In this document: piece after piece, positions 34,906 through 42,906 of the stretch | Layout of the letters: each line of letters opens with the position of its first letter | Numbering within the stretch: the stretch's first letter is position 1 | Assembly (NCBI GenBank): GCA_958295905.1 | Contig: OY282382.1 | Location: forward strand, 868,001-932,000 | Direction: 5' to 3' | DNA from: an uncultured Vicinamibacterales bacterium | Lineage (GTDB): Bacteria > Acidobacteriota > Vicinamibacteria > Vicinamibacterales > UBA8438 | Length of the DNA stretch: 64,000 nt | Translations under genes and position numbers: made by a program | The notes under the pieces: generated by a model | What the model saw: the letters and a program-made list of their open reading frames with translations, nothing else | Databases searched by the model: none | What the model was told of the DNA's origin: nothing

Positions 34906-36399
34906 TCAGCCCCGCGGTTCGGCTTGCATGAGCCGGTCGAGCTGCTCCTGCAGAAGCGCCCAGGCCCGCCGGACGTGGCGTTCCTCGGTGCGGATGTGTC
35001 CGACGGCGAGCCGCAGGGCGAAGCGGCCGTCGAGGCGGGTGTGCGACAGGAACACCTCGCCGGTGGCGTTGACGCCGTCGAGCAGCCGCGCGTTCAGGTC
35101 GTCGAGGTCGCCGGCCGGCGCCGCGGGGTTGGCGCGGAAGCAGACGACCGAGAACGGCGCCGGGGCGAGACGCTCGAAGCGGTCGCTGGCGTCGACCCAG
35201 TCGGCGAAGCGCCGGGCCAGCCGCATGTGCTCGGCGAGGCGGCGGCGGATGCCGTCGGCGCCGAAGTAGCGCAGGATCATCCACAGCTTGAGGGCGCGGA
35301 ACCGGCGCCCGAGCTGCACGCCGGTGTCCATGAGGTTGCGCACCGCCCCCGGCTCGCGGCTCTGCAGATAGTCGGGGGTCAGGGCGAACGCCTCCTCCAG
35401 CCGGTCCATGCGGCGGCAGTAGAGGGCGCTGAGGTCGAACGGCGTGAACAGCCACTTGTGCGGGTTGACGACCAGCGAGTCGGCCCGGTCGCAGCCGGCC
35501 AGGGTCTCCCCGCGCCCCGGCACGATGGCCGCCGCCCCCGCATAGGCCGCGTCGACGTGCAGCCACAGCCCCTCGCGCGCGCAGACGTCGGCGATGGCCG
35601 GGACGGGGTCGACGCTGGTGACCGCGGTGGTGCCCACGGTGGCCACCACCGCCAACGGCATGACGCCGTTCCTCCGGTCCTCGTCGACCGCGGCCGCGAG
35701 GGCGTCGGGACGCAGCCGGAACCGTTCGTCGGCGTCGATGCGCCGGAGCCCGCTCTGCCCCAGCCCCAGGGTCATCACCGCCTTGTCGACCGAGGAGTGG
35801 GCGTGCTCGGAGCAGTAGACCCGCAGCGGCGCGAGGTCGGGGCGTCCCGCGAGGCCGCGCTCGCGCACCTCGGGCGCCGCCTGCCGGGCCGCGGCCAGCG
35901 CGTGCAGGGTCGAGATGGAGGCGGTGTCGTAGATGACTCCCTCGAAGGCCTCCGGCAGCCCGAGCAGGCGCCGCAGCCAGCCCAGGGCCACCTCTTCGAG
36001 CTCGGTCACCGCCGGGGAGGTGCGCCACAGCATGCCCTGGGCATTGAACGCCGCGCTCAGGAACTCGGCGAGCACGCCGGGGCCGCTGGCGCTGATCGCG
36101 AAGTATGCGAAGAACCCGGGATGGTTCCAGTGGGTCAGGCCGGGGACGATGAGCCGTTCCACATCGTCCCGGATGGCGCTCCACGGCTCGCCGGCGGCCG
36201 GCGCCTCCGGCGGCAGGGCCTCGCGAATCCCGCCCGGCTTCACCCGCGACAGCACCGGGTACCGCTCGGCCTCTTCCAGGTACCGGCCGATCCAGTCGAC
36301 CAGCTCGTGGCCGGCCTGCCGGAACGCGGCCGCGTCCATGTCGCCGAGCGGGGGCGGAGACGGGGGGGAAGGCGGACCGCCGGGAGGGTGTCGGGACAT
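34906..36399 (-). CDS. Aromatic-L-amino-acid decarboxylase-like PLP enzyme
   Basis: A 497-residue group II decarboxylase: FRQAGHELVDWIGRYLEE at the N-terminus, HWNHPGFFAYFAISASGPGV (substrate entry), HSSVDKAVMTLGLG (His stacking on PLP), LWLHVDAAYAGAA (Asp to ring nitrogen), the PLP lysine in VNPHKWLFTPFD, and TGEVFLSHTRLDGRFALR near the end. It decarboxylates aromatic amino acids such as Trp, Tyr or Dopa; the exact substrate is unknown. The frame continues 12 codons upstream. The ATG at 36397-36399 with an AAGGGC site was chosen; a later ATG (36339) just before AAAFRQAG is possible. It is transcribed away from the OsmC-like gene. Confidence 0.9.
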   Translation of the reverse strand: MSRHPPGGPPSPPSPPPLGDMDAAAFRQAGHELVDWIGRYLEEAERYPVLSRVKPGGIREALPPEAPAAGEPWSAIRDDVERLIVPGLTHWNHPGFFAYFAISASGPGVLAEFLSAAFNAQGMLWRTSPAVTELEEVALGWLRRLLGLPEAFEGVIYDTASISTLHALAAARQAAPEVRERGLAGRPDLAPLRVYCSEHAHSSVDKAVMTLGLGQSGLRRIDADERFRLRPDALAAAVDEDRRNGVMPLAVVATVGTTAVTSVDPVPAIADVCAREGLWLHVDAAYAGAAAIVPGRGETLAGCDRADSLVVNPHKWLFTPFDLSALYCRRMDRLEEAFALTPDYLQSREPGAVRNLMDTGVQLGRRFRALKLWMILRYFGADGIRRRLAEHMRLARRFADWVDASDRFERLAPAPFSVVCFRANPAAPAGDLDDLNARLLDGVNATGEVFLSHTRLDGRFALRLAVGHIRTEERHVRRAWALLQEQLDRLMQAEPRG

Positions 36400-36535
36400 C
36401 GGCCCTTGGTGTGCGCGGACCGAAAATTGTAGCATCAGTTCCCGGAGGTGTCGGGCCGGTGCCGGGGGCGAACAGATCGTCCCCGGGGGGCCCGTCCCGG
36501 TTCAGCGCCCGGGAATCGGGCGCACGGAGGTTCGG

Positions 36536-37006
36536 GTGGCAGAAGCAGCAGTAGTGCATACGAGCCGGCTGCGCATCGAGCGCATCGGCGGTCCCTTGCG
36601 GCACGCGTATCTGGAGGGTTTCGACGAGCCGATCCGGTTCGGCGTCCACGGGGGCATCAAGGCGTTCTACGGCGTCGAGCCGCCGGAAGACGTGCCGGCC
36701 ACCCTGGACTACATGGTCGGCGCGGTCGGCGGTTGACTGCTCGGCACCCTTGCACGCGCACTGGAGGTGCGCGACATCCCGGCGCCGACGGAGAAGCTGC
36801 AGGCCAGCGTCGAGGGCGACGTCCAGGCCATCGACAGCGTGCTGCGAATCACGAAGATCCGCGTGCGGTACCGTATCCGGATCCCGTCCGGGACCCGGGA
36901 ACGGGCCCAGCGGGCCGTCGACACGCATGCGACCAAGTGCCCCGCCGCCAACAGCGTGCGAGGGTGCATCGATCTCGACATCTCCGCCGACATCACCGAG
37001 GAGTGA
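36536..37006 (+). CDS. OsmC-family selenoprotein (Sec67, read through UGA)
   Basis: Read with UGA 36734-36736 as selenocysteine, this is a 156-residue OsmC-like protein. GTG start with GGAGG five bases upstream. Residues 1-66 (PIRFGVHGGIKAFYGVEP, then PATLDYMVGAVGG) match the first half of OsmC. The UGA falls exactly where the family has its peroxidatic Cys before LLGTLARALEVRDIP. The frame then continues 89 codons through RVRYRIRIPSGT to the second redox Cys in HATKCPAANSV, stopping at TGA 37004-37006. OsmC/Ohr proteins reduce organic hydroperoxides through the two thiols. A hairpin at 36755-36773 fits a bacterial SECIS. OsmC-like selenoproteins are known. The alternative, a nonsense mutation, is disfavoured by both halves being intact. 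Ordinary gene calling would split it. Confidence 0.88.
36755..36773 (+). promoter_or_regulatory. Bacterial SECIS candidate for the OsmC-like gene
   Basis: Perfect 7-bp stem CGCGCAC/GTGCGCG with 5-base loop TGGAG. The loop starts 26 bases after the last base of the UGA codon, and its second base is G. These match the known bacterial SECIS pattern of an apical loop about 16-37 nt from the UGA with G in the first two loop positions. Confidence 0.7.
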
Positions 37007-37097
37007 CCGCGTCTCCGGCCTCGACCTGAACGTACCACCGGGGAGGCGCCGGTTTCGCGTGGTGCGGTGTCACGAGCCAATATCAGGGACATCGGAG

Positions 37098-37197
37098 AAC
37101 TCGCCTCGAACCCATGAGAGTCTCCCATGCAGGAGAATCGCATCACTCGACTCAAATCCGCCTGTCTGAAAATTATGACGTGACGGACCAACGGCCA
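37098..37197 (-). repeat. Dispersed intergenic repeat, family B, copy 2 (partial)
   Basis: On the minus strand it begins GGTCCGTCACGTCATAA and continues through CAGACAGGCGGATTTGAGTC and CTCCTGCATGGGA. It aligns with the first two thirds of the copies at 26572 and 49904, ending 5 bp before the start codon of the YyaL-like gene. Confidence 0.7.
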
Positions 37198-37202
37198 GCG
37201 TG

Positions 37203-38780
37203 ATGCCTGCGGCGGAATCGATCGTCTGGCTCGCATGGGGAGCCGATGCCTTCGCCCGCGCGGTGGCGGAGCAGAAACCGATCCTGCTGTTCATCGGTAC
37301 CGCGTGGTGCCGGTGGACGGCGGAGATGGATCGGTTCAGCTACCGCGATGCGCGCGTCGTGCGTCTCGTGGCCGACCGGTTCCTGCCGGTGCGGGTCGAC
37401 GCCGAGCGGCGCCCGGACGTCAGCGCGCGGTACACCCTCGACGGTTGGCCGACCACCGCGTTCCTCACCCCGGACGGCGACCTGCTCGGGGGCGGGACGT
37501 ATCTCGACGCCGACGCCCTGACCGCGGTCCTGACCGATGTGGCCGAGGCGTTCACGGGCCGGCGCGCCGTCATCGACGCGCGCGCGACGGCCGTCCGGAC
37601 CGCGGCGGCGCCCGCCGGGAAGCCGGGGCGCACCGCCGGCGTCCTCCGGACCCCCGGGGATGCGGACGACCCCGCCGGGTGGGATGACGCCGCGGGACCG
37701 GGCGACGATGCCGGTCTGGACGCCGGCGCCGGGCGGTGGCTGCACGACCTGCTGCTGGCGCGTTTCGACGCGACCTGGGCCGGCTTCGGCGACGGCGCCA
37801 AGCGGGTCGCGGCCGACGCCCTCGCCGCCGCCCTTCCGCGGTGCCGCGGGACCGGCGGCCCCGACCTGACCCGTATCGTCACCCGCACCCTCGACGCGAT
37901 GGTCGGCGGGGGGTTGTGGGACCCCGTCGACGGCGGGTTCTTCCGCTACTGCGCCGGACGCGACTGGTCCGGGCCGGCCGCCGAGAAGCTGGCCGCGCCG
38001 AACGCGCGCCTCATCGATCTCTATCTGGCCGCGTCGGCCCTCTTCGATCGGATCGACTACGCCGAGCGGGCGCGCGCCATCATCCGTTTCGCGCACGGCG
38101 CGCTGTCCGATTCCGAGGGCGGGTTCTTCGCCAGCCAGGGGGGCGCGCCCGATCCGGACCGGCCCGACCGCTCCCCCGCGCCGGGGCAGGGGGCCATCGA
38201 CCGGACCGTCTACACGGACGCCACCGCCATCATGGCCTCCGCCTACGTGCGCGCCGCGTCGATGCTCGACGACCCCTCGCTGCTCGAGTTCGCGGCCCGG
38301 TCCGTCGACCGGGTGGTGATGGAGAGCTACGAGCGCGGCGCCGGCGTCGGACATACCGCGGCCGGGAATCCGGTCCCGCGCGGACTGCTCGGCGACCAGG
38401 TGATGGCGAGCACGGCGCTGCTCGATCTGTACGAGGCGACGGGCCAGCCCGTCTATCTCGACATGCCGCGCGAGTTGACGGCCTATTGCCACCGGAACCT
38501 GTGGAACGAGACCGGGGGCTTCGCGGATCGGGATCCAACCCTCCGGGGAGCGGATGCGGCGGTCGGGCTCTTGCGCGATCCGATCTACCCGCTGGATCTC
38601 AACTGCCGCGCCGTGATGGTGCTGGCGCGCTTGGCCGGCCTGGCCGGGGAGCCGGCCTATCTGGACCTCGCGCGCCGGACCCTGGCGCTGCAGACACCCG
38701 TGTATCGGGAGCTCGGACTCGCGGGCGCCGCCTACGTGCTGGCCCTGGACGCGGTGTCCGGCGCGTCGTCGCGGCCCTGA
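37203..38780 (+). CDS. YyaL/SSP411-like protein: thioredoxin-like domain plus six-hairpin glycosidase-like domain
   Basis: A 525-residue protein similar to DUF255/YyaL proteins. Residues 20-115 form a thioredoxin-like fold (PILLFIGTAWCRWTAEMDRF, FLPVRVDAERRPDVSARY, GWPTTAFLTPDGDLL). The usual CHWCH motif is reduced to AWCRW with a single Cys, so disulfide exchange is doubtful. The C-terminal part resembles six-hairpin glycosidases (MVGGGLWDPVDGGFFRYC, YTDATAIMASAY). Function in bacteria is unsettled. The family is usually about 600-680 residues; this one is shorter in the linker. A family B repeat ends just before the start. The last 220 bp are duplicated downstream. Confidence 0.85.
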   Translation: MPAAESIVWLAWGADAFARAVAEQKPILLFIGTAWCRWTAEMDRFSYRDARVVRLVADRFLPVRVDAERRPDVSARYTLDGWPTTAFLTPDGDLLGGGTYLDADALTAVLTDVAEAFTGRRAVIDARATAVRTAAAPAGKPGRTAGVLRTPGDADDPAGWDDAAGPGDDAGLDAGAGRWLHDLLLARFDATWAGFGDGAKRVAADALAAALPRCRGTGGPDLTRIVTRTLDAMVGGGLWDPVDGGFFRYCAGRDWSGPAAEKLAAPNARLIDLYLAASALFDRIDYAERARAIIRFAHGALSDSEGGFFASQGGAPDPDRPDRSPAPGQGAIDRTVYTDATAIMASAYVRAASMLDDPSLLEFAARSVDRVVMESYERGAGVGHTAAGNPVPRGLLGDQVMASTALLDLYEATGQPVYLDMPRELTAYCHRNLWNETGGFADRDPTLRGADAAVGLLRDPIYPLDLNCRAVMVLARLAGLAGEPAYLDLARRTLALQTPVYRELGLAGAAYVLALDAVSGASSRP

Positions 38781-38805
38781 CGCCGGCCGGCGGGCCTTCC
38801 GCGCG

Positions 38806-39010
38806 TCTACCCGCTGGATCTCAACTGCCGCGCCGTGATGATGCCGGCGCGCCTGGCCGGCTTGGCCGGGGAGCCGGCCTATCTGGACCTCGTGCGCCGA
38901 CACCCGGTATCGGGAGCTCGGACTCGCGGGCGCCGCCTACGTGCTGGCCCTGGACGCGGTGTCCGGCGCGTCGTCGCGGCCCTGGCGCCGGCCGGCGGGC
39001 CTTCCGCGCG
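38806..39010 (+). repeat. Degenerate tandem duplicate of the YyaL-like gene's 3' end
   Basis: Matches 38584-38805 (starting TCTACCCGCTGGATCTCAAC) at an offset of 222 bp, with substitutions and a loss of about 17 bp near 38905 that breaks the frame. It is a non-coding relic of a tandem duplication of the last 65 codons plus 25 bp of downstream sequence. Confidence 0.85.
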
Positions 39011-39188
39011 CATGTCGAATCCCGGGCGCCGGGACCTGCCGATTTCCGCGGATTCCCCGCGGCGCGCGATGCCCGGGCCCCTGGGAGCCGGTGGCGAAAC
39101 CGAGCCGTTTTCGCGTGGGCCCCCCGGCCGGGGGCGCACCCCCGAGCCGAAGCGTCACCGTGGTACACTCCATCGCTCTGGAGGTGCC
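39011..39188. other. Leader of the transketolase gene
   Basis: Unique GC-rich sequence between the relic duplicate and the transketolase start. TGGTACACT near 39160 could be part of a -10 element, but no matching -35 was assigned. Confidence 0.3.
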
Positions 39189-41063
39189 GTGTCCATCGAT
39201 CGCTCTACGTTTCCCGCGTTGCGCAATGTCGCGACCCGGCTTCGGATCGAGTCGGTCCGGGCCACGAGCCGGGCGGGAAGCGGTCATCCCACGAGTTGCT
39301 GCTCGGCCGCCGAGATCATGGCGGCGCTGTTCTTCGGGCAGATGCGGTTCGACCCGCGGGACCCCGGCCACGAGGACAACGATCGTTTCGTGCTCTCGAA
39401 AGGGCATGCGGCGCCGGTGCTGTACGCGGCGTGGGTCGAGGCGGGGGTGATCGGGCGCGGGGAGCTCGCTACCCTGCGAGAGATCGGTTCCGATCTGGAG
39501 GGGCACCCGACGCCGCGGCTGCCGTTCGTGGACGTCGCGACGGGTTCGCTCGGGCAAGGGATCTGCGCGGCGGTGGGGATTGCCCTCAACGCGCGCCGCA
39601 TCGGGTCCGCCTATCGTACCTACGTGCTGCTCGGTGACGGCGAGTCGGCGGAAGGCTCGGTGTGGGAGGCGGCGCAGGCCGCGGTCGCCTTCCGGCTCGA
39701 CAACCTGTGCGCGATCACCGACGTCAACGCCCTGGGCCAGAGCCGGGCCACTCAGTGGGCGCACGACCTCGCGGCCTACGAGCGGCGGTGGCGGGCGTTC
39801 GGATGGCACGTCGTGGTGATCGACGGGCACGACCTCGGCGCCGTCCTCGATGCGCTGGACGAGGCGGCGGGCACCGCGGGCCGGCCGACGATGATTCTCG
39901 CCCGCACCGTCAAGGGCAAGGGCGTGTCATTCGCCGAGGGGCTCGACGGCTGGCACGGCAAGCCGTTCAAGGGGGCCGATCTCGATCGCGCCCTGCAGGA
40001 GCTCGATGGGCAGCTCGGCGGGCCGGCCGGGAACCCGCCGATACCGGGGCCGCCGGCGCGGGCGGGTCGACCGGCCGCCGCGCCGGCGCTTCGCCTGCCC
40101 GCGTACGAATTGGGCGACAGGGTCGCGACGCGCGAGGCCTACGGCGCGGCGCTGGCCGCGCTGGGGGCGTCCGACCCGCGGGTGGTCGCCCTCGACGCCG
40201 ACGTCAAGAACTCGACCTTCAGCGACCGCTTCGAGCAGCAGCATCCCGACCGCTTCTATCAGACCGGCATCGCCGAGCAGGTCATGGTGGGGGCGGCGCT
40301 CGGCCTCGCGAGCCGCGGCGCGATTCCTTTCCCGTCGACGTTCGCGGCCTTTCTCACCCGGGCCGCCGACTTTATCCGCATGGGGGGTATCGGCAACGTC
40401 AACGTCAAGCTCGCGGGCTCGCACGCGGGGGTGTCGATCGGCGAGGACGGGCCGTCGCAGATGGCCCTCGAAGACCTCGCGATGATGCGGGCGGTTCCGG
40501 GGTGCGTGGTGCTCTATCCGTGCGACGCGGTCAGCACGTCGGCCCTCGTCGCGGCGGCGGCCGCGCACGACGGCATGACCTATCTCCGGACCTCGCGGCC
40601 GAAGACCCCGGTGGTCTACGCGGCGGACGAGGGCTTCCCCATCGGCGGGTCCAAGACCCTGCGCCAGAGCGCGTCGGACGCCGCCACGGTGGTCGCGGCC
40701 GGGGTCACCGTCTTCGAGGCGCTGGCCGCCTGCGAGACGCTGGCCGAGACCGGGGTGCGCATTCGGGTCATCGACGCCTATTCCCTGCAGCCGATCGACG
40801 CCGATGCGCTCGTCTCCGCCGCGCGCGCGACCGGCGATCGCCTGATCACCGTCGAGGACCACTACGCGGCGGGCGGACTGGGAGATGCGGTGAGCGACGC
40901 CGTTTCCCCCCACGGCATCGCCGTGCATCGCCTCGCGGTGCGCGACGTGCCCCGGAGCGGCAAGCCGGCCGAGCTGCTCGACCGGTTCGGCATCTCGTCC
41001 CGCCGCATCGTGGCCGCGGTCACCGCCCTCGTCGATGCCGGACCCCAGCCGGCCACCACCTGA
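39189..41063 (+). CDS. tkt: Transketolase (animal-type, about 625 residues)
   Basis: A TPP enzyme of the pentose phosphate pathway moving two-carbon units between sugar phosphates. It is 624 residues, as in the shorter animal/archaeal-like branch, not the 660-residue E. coli type. Seen in order: RAGSGHPTSCCSAAEIMAAL, SKGHAAPVLYAAW, DVATGSLGQGICAAVGIAL, the TPP motif LLGDGESAEGSVWEA to DVNALGQS, the middle-domain GIAEQVMVGAALGLA with the catalytic Glu, GIGNVNVKLAGSHAGVSIGE, and a C-terminal transketolase_C domain. The start GTG at 39189 has GGAGG 4 bases before it. 1-Deoxyxylulose-5-phosphate synthase was considered and excluded by motif and domain order. Confidence 0.92.
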   Translation: MSIDRSTFPALRNVATRLRIESVRATSRAGSGHPTSCCSAAEIMAALFFGQMRFDPRDPGHEDNDRFVLSKGHAAPVLYAAWVEAGVIGRGELATLREIGSDLEGHPTPRLPFVDVATGSLGQGICAAVGIALNARRIGSAYRTYVLLGDGESAEGSVWEAAQAAVAFRLDNLCAITDVNALGQSRATQWAHDLAAYERRWRAFGWHVVVIDGHDLGAVLDALDEAAGTAGRPTMILARTVKGKGVSFAEGLDGWHGKPFKGADLDRALQELDGQLGGPAGNPPIPGPPARAGRPAAAPALRLPAYELGDRVATREAYGAALAALGASDPRVVALDADVKNSTFSDRFEQQHPDRFYQTGIAEQVMVGAALGLASRGAIPFPSTFAAFLTRAADFIRMGGIGNVNVKLAGSHAGVSIGEDGPSQMALEDLAMMRAVPGCVVLYPCDAVSTSALVAAAAAHDGMTYLRTSRPKTPVVYAADEGFPIGGSKTLRQSASDAATVVAAGVTVFEALAACETLAETGVRIRVIDAYSLQPIDADALVSAARATGDRLITVEDHYAAGGLGDAVSDAVSPHGIAVHRLAVRDVPRSGKPAELLDRFGISSRRIVAAVTALVDAGPQPATT

Positions 41064-41186
41064 CCATCACGCGCCATCGACGGTCCCCTCCGCCCGCACG
41101 AGCGGCACCCGCATCACCCGGGGGGTTCCGGCAGCGCCGGACGTGGCGCGCGGCAGGGTGGACCCCATCGGGGGCCGGGCGGCGGT

Positions 41187-42056
41187 TCAGGGCCGCCGCA
41201 CCGCGCGCCACTCGGTGACCCCGGCCGGCGTCCGGGCGGTGCCGCTCATGGTCGAGTCGCCGGCCACTTGGCCGGTGTACGAGACGCCGCCGGCTTCGAA
41301 GCCGATGCGTTCGCCGCGCAGCCGTCCCTCGGTGATCGCGAACGTGCCGTCCGCGGTGCGGATCCGGCCGGTTACCGTCTGAAACACTTGTTCGAGCACC
41401 AGCTCGCCGGCGTCCATCCGCCAGGCACCGGCCACCTTGGCGGGCACGATCCACAGCAGCGACGTGCACCAAGTGGGGCAGGGGTCGAGCACGACGGTGT
41501 CGTCGGCGACCCATCCGGGGGCGTCGGGGTCGGTCTCGGACCCGCTCAGGTCCCAGGTGTTGGAGACGATGCGGGTGCCCGGCCGCAGGTCGAAGAGCGT
41601 GGGCCGCAGCCGGTAGTTGACGTCCGGCAGCAGGAACATCGTGACGACCGTGGCCGGCGAGAGATCGAACTCGAACAGGTCGGTCGCTACGAACTCGGTG
41701 CGGTCGGATACTCCCGCCTCGGCCGCGCGGCGCTCCGACAGCGCCACGAGGTTCGGCTCGAGCTCGACGCCGATGGCCCGCGCGCCGAGACGGGCCGCCG
41801 CGATCACGGTGCGGCCGTCGCCCGACCCGAGGTCGATGACGACGTCCTCCGGCGCCGCCGACGCCATCTCGAGCATCTTGTCGACGAGCGCCTCGGGCGT
41901 CGGCACCCAGGGCACATCCTTGCCCTCCTGGCCGATCTCGGGCTCCGGCTCCGGCTGTCCGGTCGCCTCGGGCGGTGACCACAGGCCGCCCGCCGTCAAC
42001 AGGGCAATCGTGACCGCGGCGAGCGGGGGTAGCGGACGGGGCTGCCGGTTCGACAT
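41187..42056 (-). CDS. Exported SAM-dependent methyltransferase-like protein
   Basis: A 289-residue protein. Residues 1-30 form a signal peptide (LAAVTIALLTAGG, cleavage near ATGQP). A class I methyltransferase core follows, with motif I VVIDLGSGDGRTVIAAA, an acidic strand end IGVELEPNLVALS, and a DLFEFDLSPATVVTMFLL segment. The last 80 residues, with VTGRIRTADGTFAITEG and GTARTPAGVTEWRAVR, form a beta-rich tail. An exported methyltransferase is unusual because SAM is cytoplasmic; the fold may have another use. The start was placed at the second of two in-frame copies of MSNRQPRPLP, created by a 75-bp duplication. Confidence 0.8.
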   Translation of the reverse strand: MSNRQPRPLPPLAAVTIALLTAGGLWSPPEATGQPEPEPEIGQEGKDVPWVPTPEALVDKMLEMASAAPEDVVIDLGSGDGRTVIAAARLGARAIGVELEPNLVALSERRAAEAGVSDRTEFVATDLFEFDLSPATVVTMFLLPDVNYRLRPTLFDLRPGTRIVSNTWDLSGSETDPDAPGWVADDTVVLDPCPTWCTSLLWIVPAKVAGAWRMDAGELVLEQVFQTVTGRIRTADGTFAITEGRLRGERIGFEAGGVSYTGQVAGDSTMSGTARTPAGVTEWRAVRRP

Positions 42057-42138
42057 CGCGGCGCGACCTCGGACACCGAAAGCCCGGCCATCGCGAGGAA
42101 AGGGTAGCGGACGGGGCTGCCGGTTCGACATCGCGGCG
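42027..42138. repeat. 75-bp duplication of the methyltransferase start region
   Basis: GGGTAGCGGACGGGGCTGCC followed by GGTTCGACATCGCGGCG occurs at 42027 and again at 42102, exactly 75 bp apart. This creates two in-frame start codons (42131 and 42056) each followed by MSNRQPRPLP. Confidence 0.9.
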
Positions 42139-42334
42139 GCGGGCCTCGACGGGTTCAGCGTACCGGGCCACGGTTGCGCAAGTCACAACCGCTCAATCGT
42201 TTGCGCCGTGGTCTTCGGATCTGTCCTACCGATTGTCCCACAGTTGCTCCTTCGTGTCGCCGTGTCGTGCACCGTGATCGTTTCGGTGTCTCCCCCCGGT
42301 CGGCGGCAGGTGCCGCCCTTGATGACCCCCACCC
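42139..42334. other. Intergenic region after the helicase remnant
   Basis: About 200 bp between the helicase remnant and the methyltransferase duplication. Nothing recognisable; the frames covering it are unconvincing. Confidence 0.35.
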
Positions 42335-42906
42335 GCGGGTGAGCGCTCTGCGTCTGACGTCGTCGTCGAGCACGCGGGTGCATGATTCCCAGTCCACGTG
42401 CTCGACCTCGTGGTGTCGGAGGGCGAACGGGTGTTGATCCGGCACGGCGTTGATGGTCCGTTCCGCGTCCTCGATACGGCCGAGGGCCACCTTTAACCAG
42501 ACGTCTTCGAGAGTATCAACTGGCCGAAGAGTCGGGAAATGCTCCGGCCGGTCCAGACCGCCGACGGCGGTCCAAGCAGCGTATCGAGCTCGTCCTGCCA
42601 CTGCTGGACCAGCGTCCGGGGCGCGAGGACAAGCACCGGGCTGTCGCCGACGAGCGCCATGATCTGCGCCGCCATCGCAAGCTGCAGGGTCTTGCCGAGC
42701 CCCACCTGATCGGCCAAGACGAACCGCGCGCCATGCGGCCCGCGATGCGCGTCGAAGGCGAGCTTGACGAAATGCTTCTGGTGCTCCCACAGACCGGCTT
42801 CGCGGCGGTACACCGGGGCTTCCACGACGGCGGAGGCCGGGTCCGGCGCCTCCCGCCAACGCGTGCCGTCCCCGATCAGCTCGCGTTCGCCCGCGCCTCT
42901 TTCCAC
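42335..42906 (-). pseudogene. SNF2-family helicase, internally deleted remnant
   Basis: From GTG at 42904-42906 the protein reads GTRWREAPDPASAVVEAPVY, GLWEHQKHFVKLAFDAHRGP, RFVLADQVGLGKTLQLAMAA and PVLVLAPRTLVQQWQDELDT, giving SNF2 motifs I and Ia with a proper Walker A. After LLGPPSAVWTG homology stops. A different frame then gives VDTLEDVWLKVALGRIEDAE and HPFALRHHEVEHVDWESCTR, which look like a distal part of the same protein. About 700 codons would be missing, so it is inactive. The reading frame overlaps the Schlafen-like gene by 31 bp, showing it was the third gene of that operon. The identity of the distal piece is inferred. Confidence 0.75.

Noticed and set aside
36536-37006. OsmC-like gene as two pseudogene fragments
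   Set aside because: Both halves are intact, the stop is UGA only, it sits at the catalytic Cys, and a SECIS-like hairpin follows. Two further genes show the same pattern.
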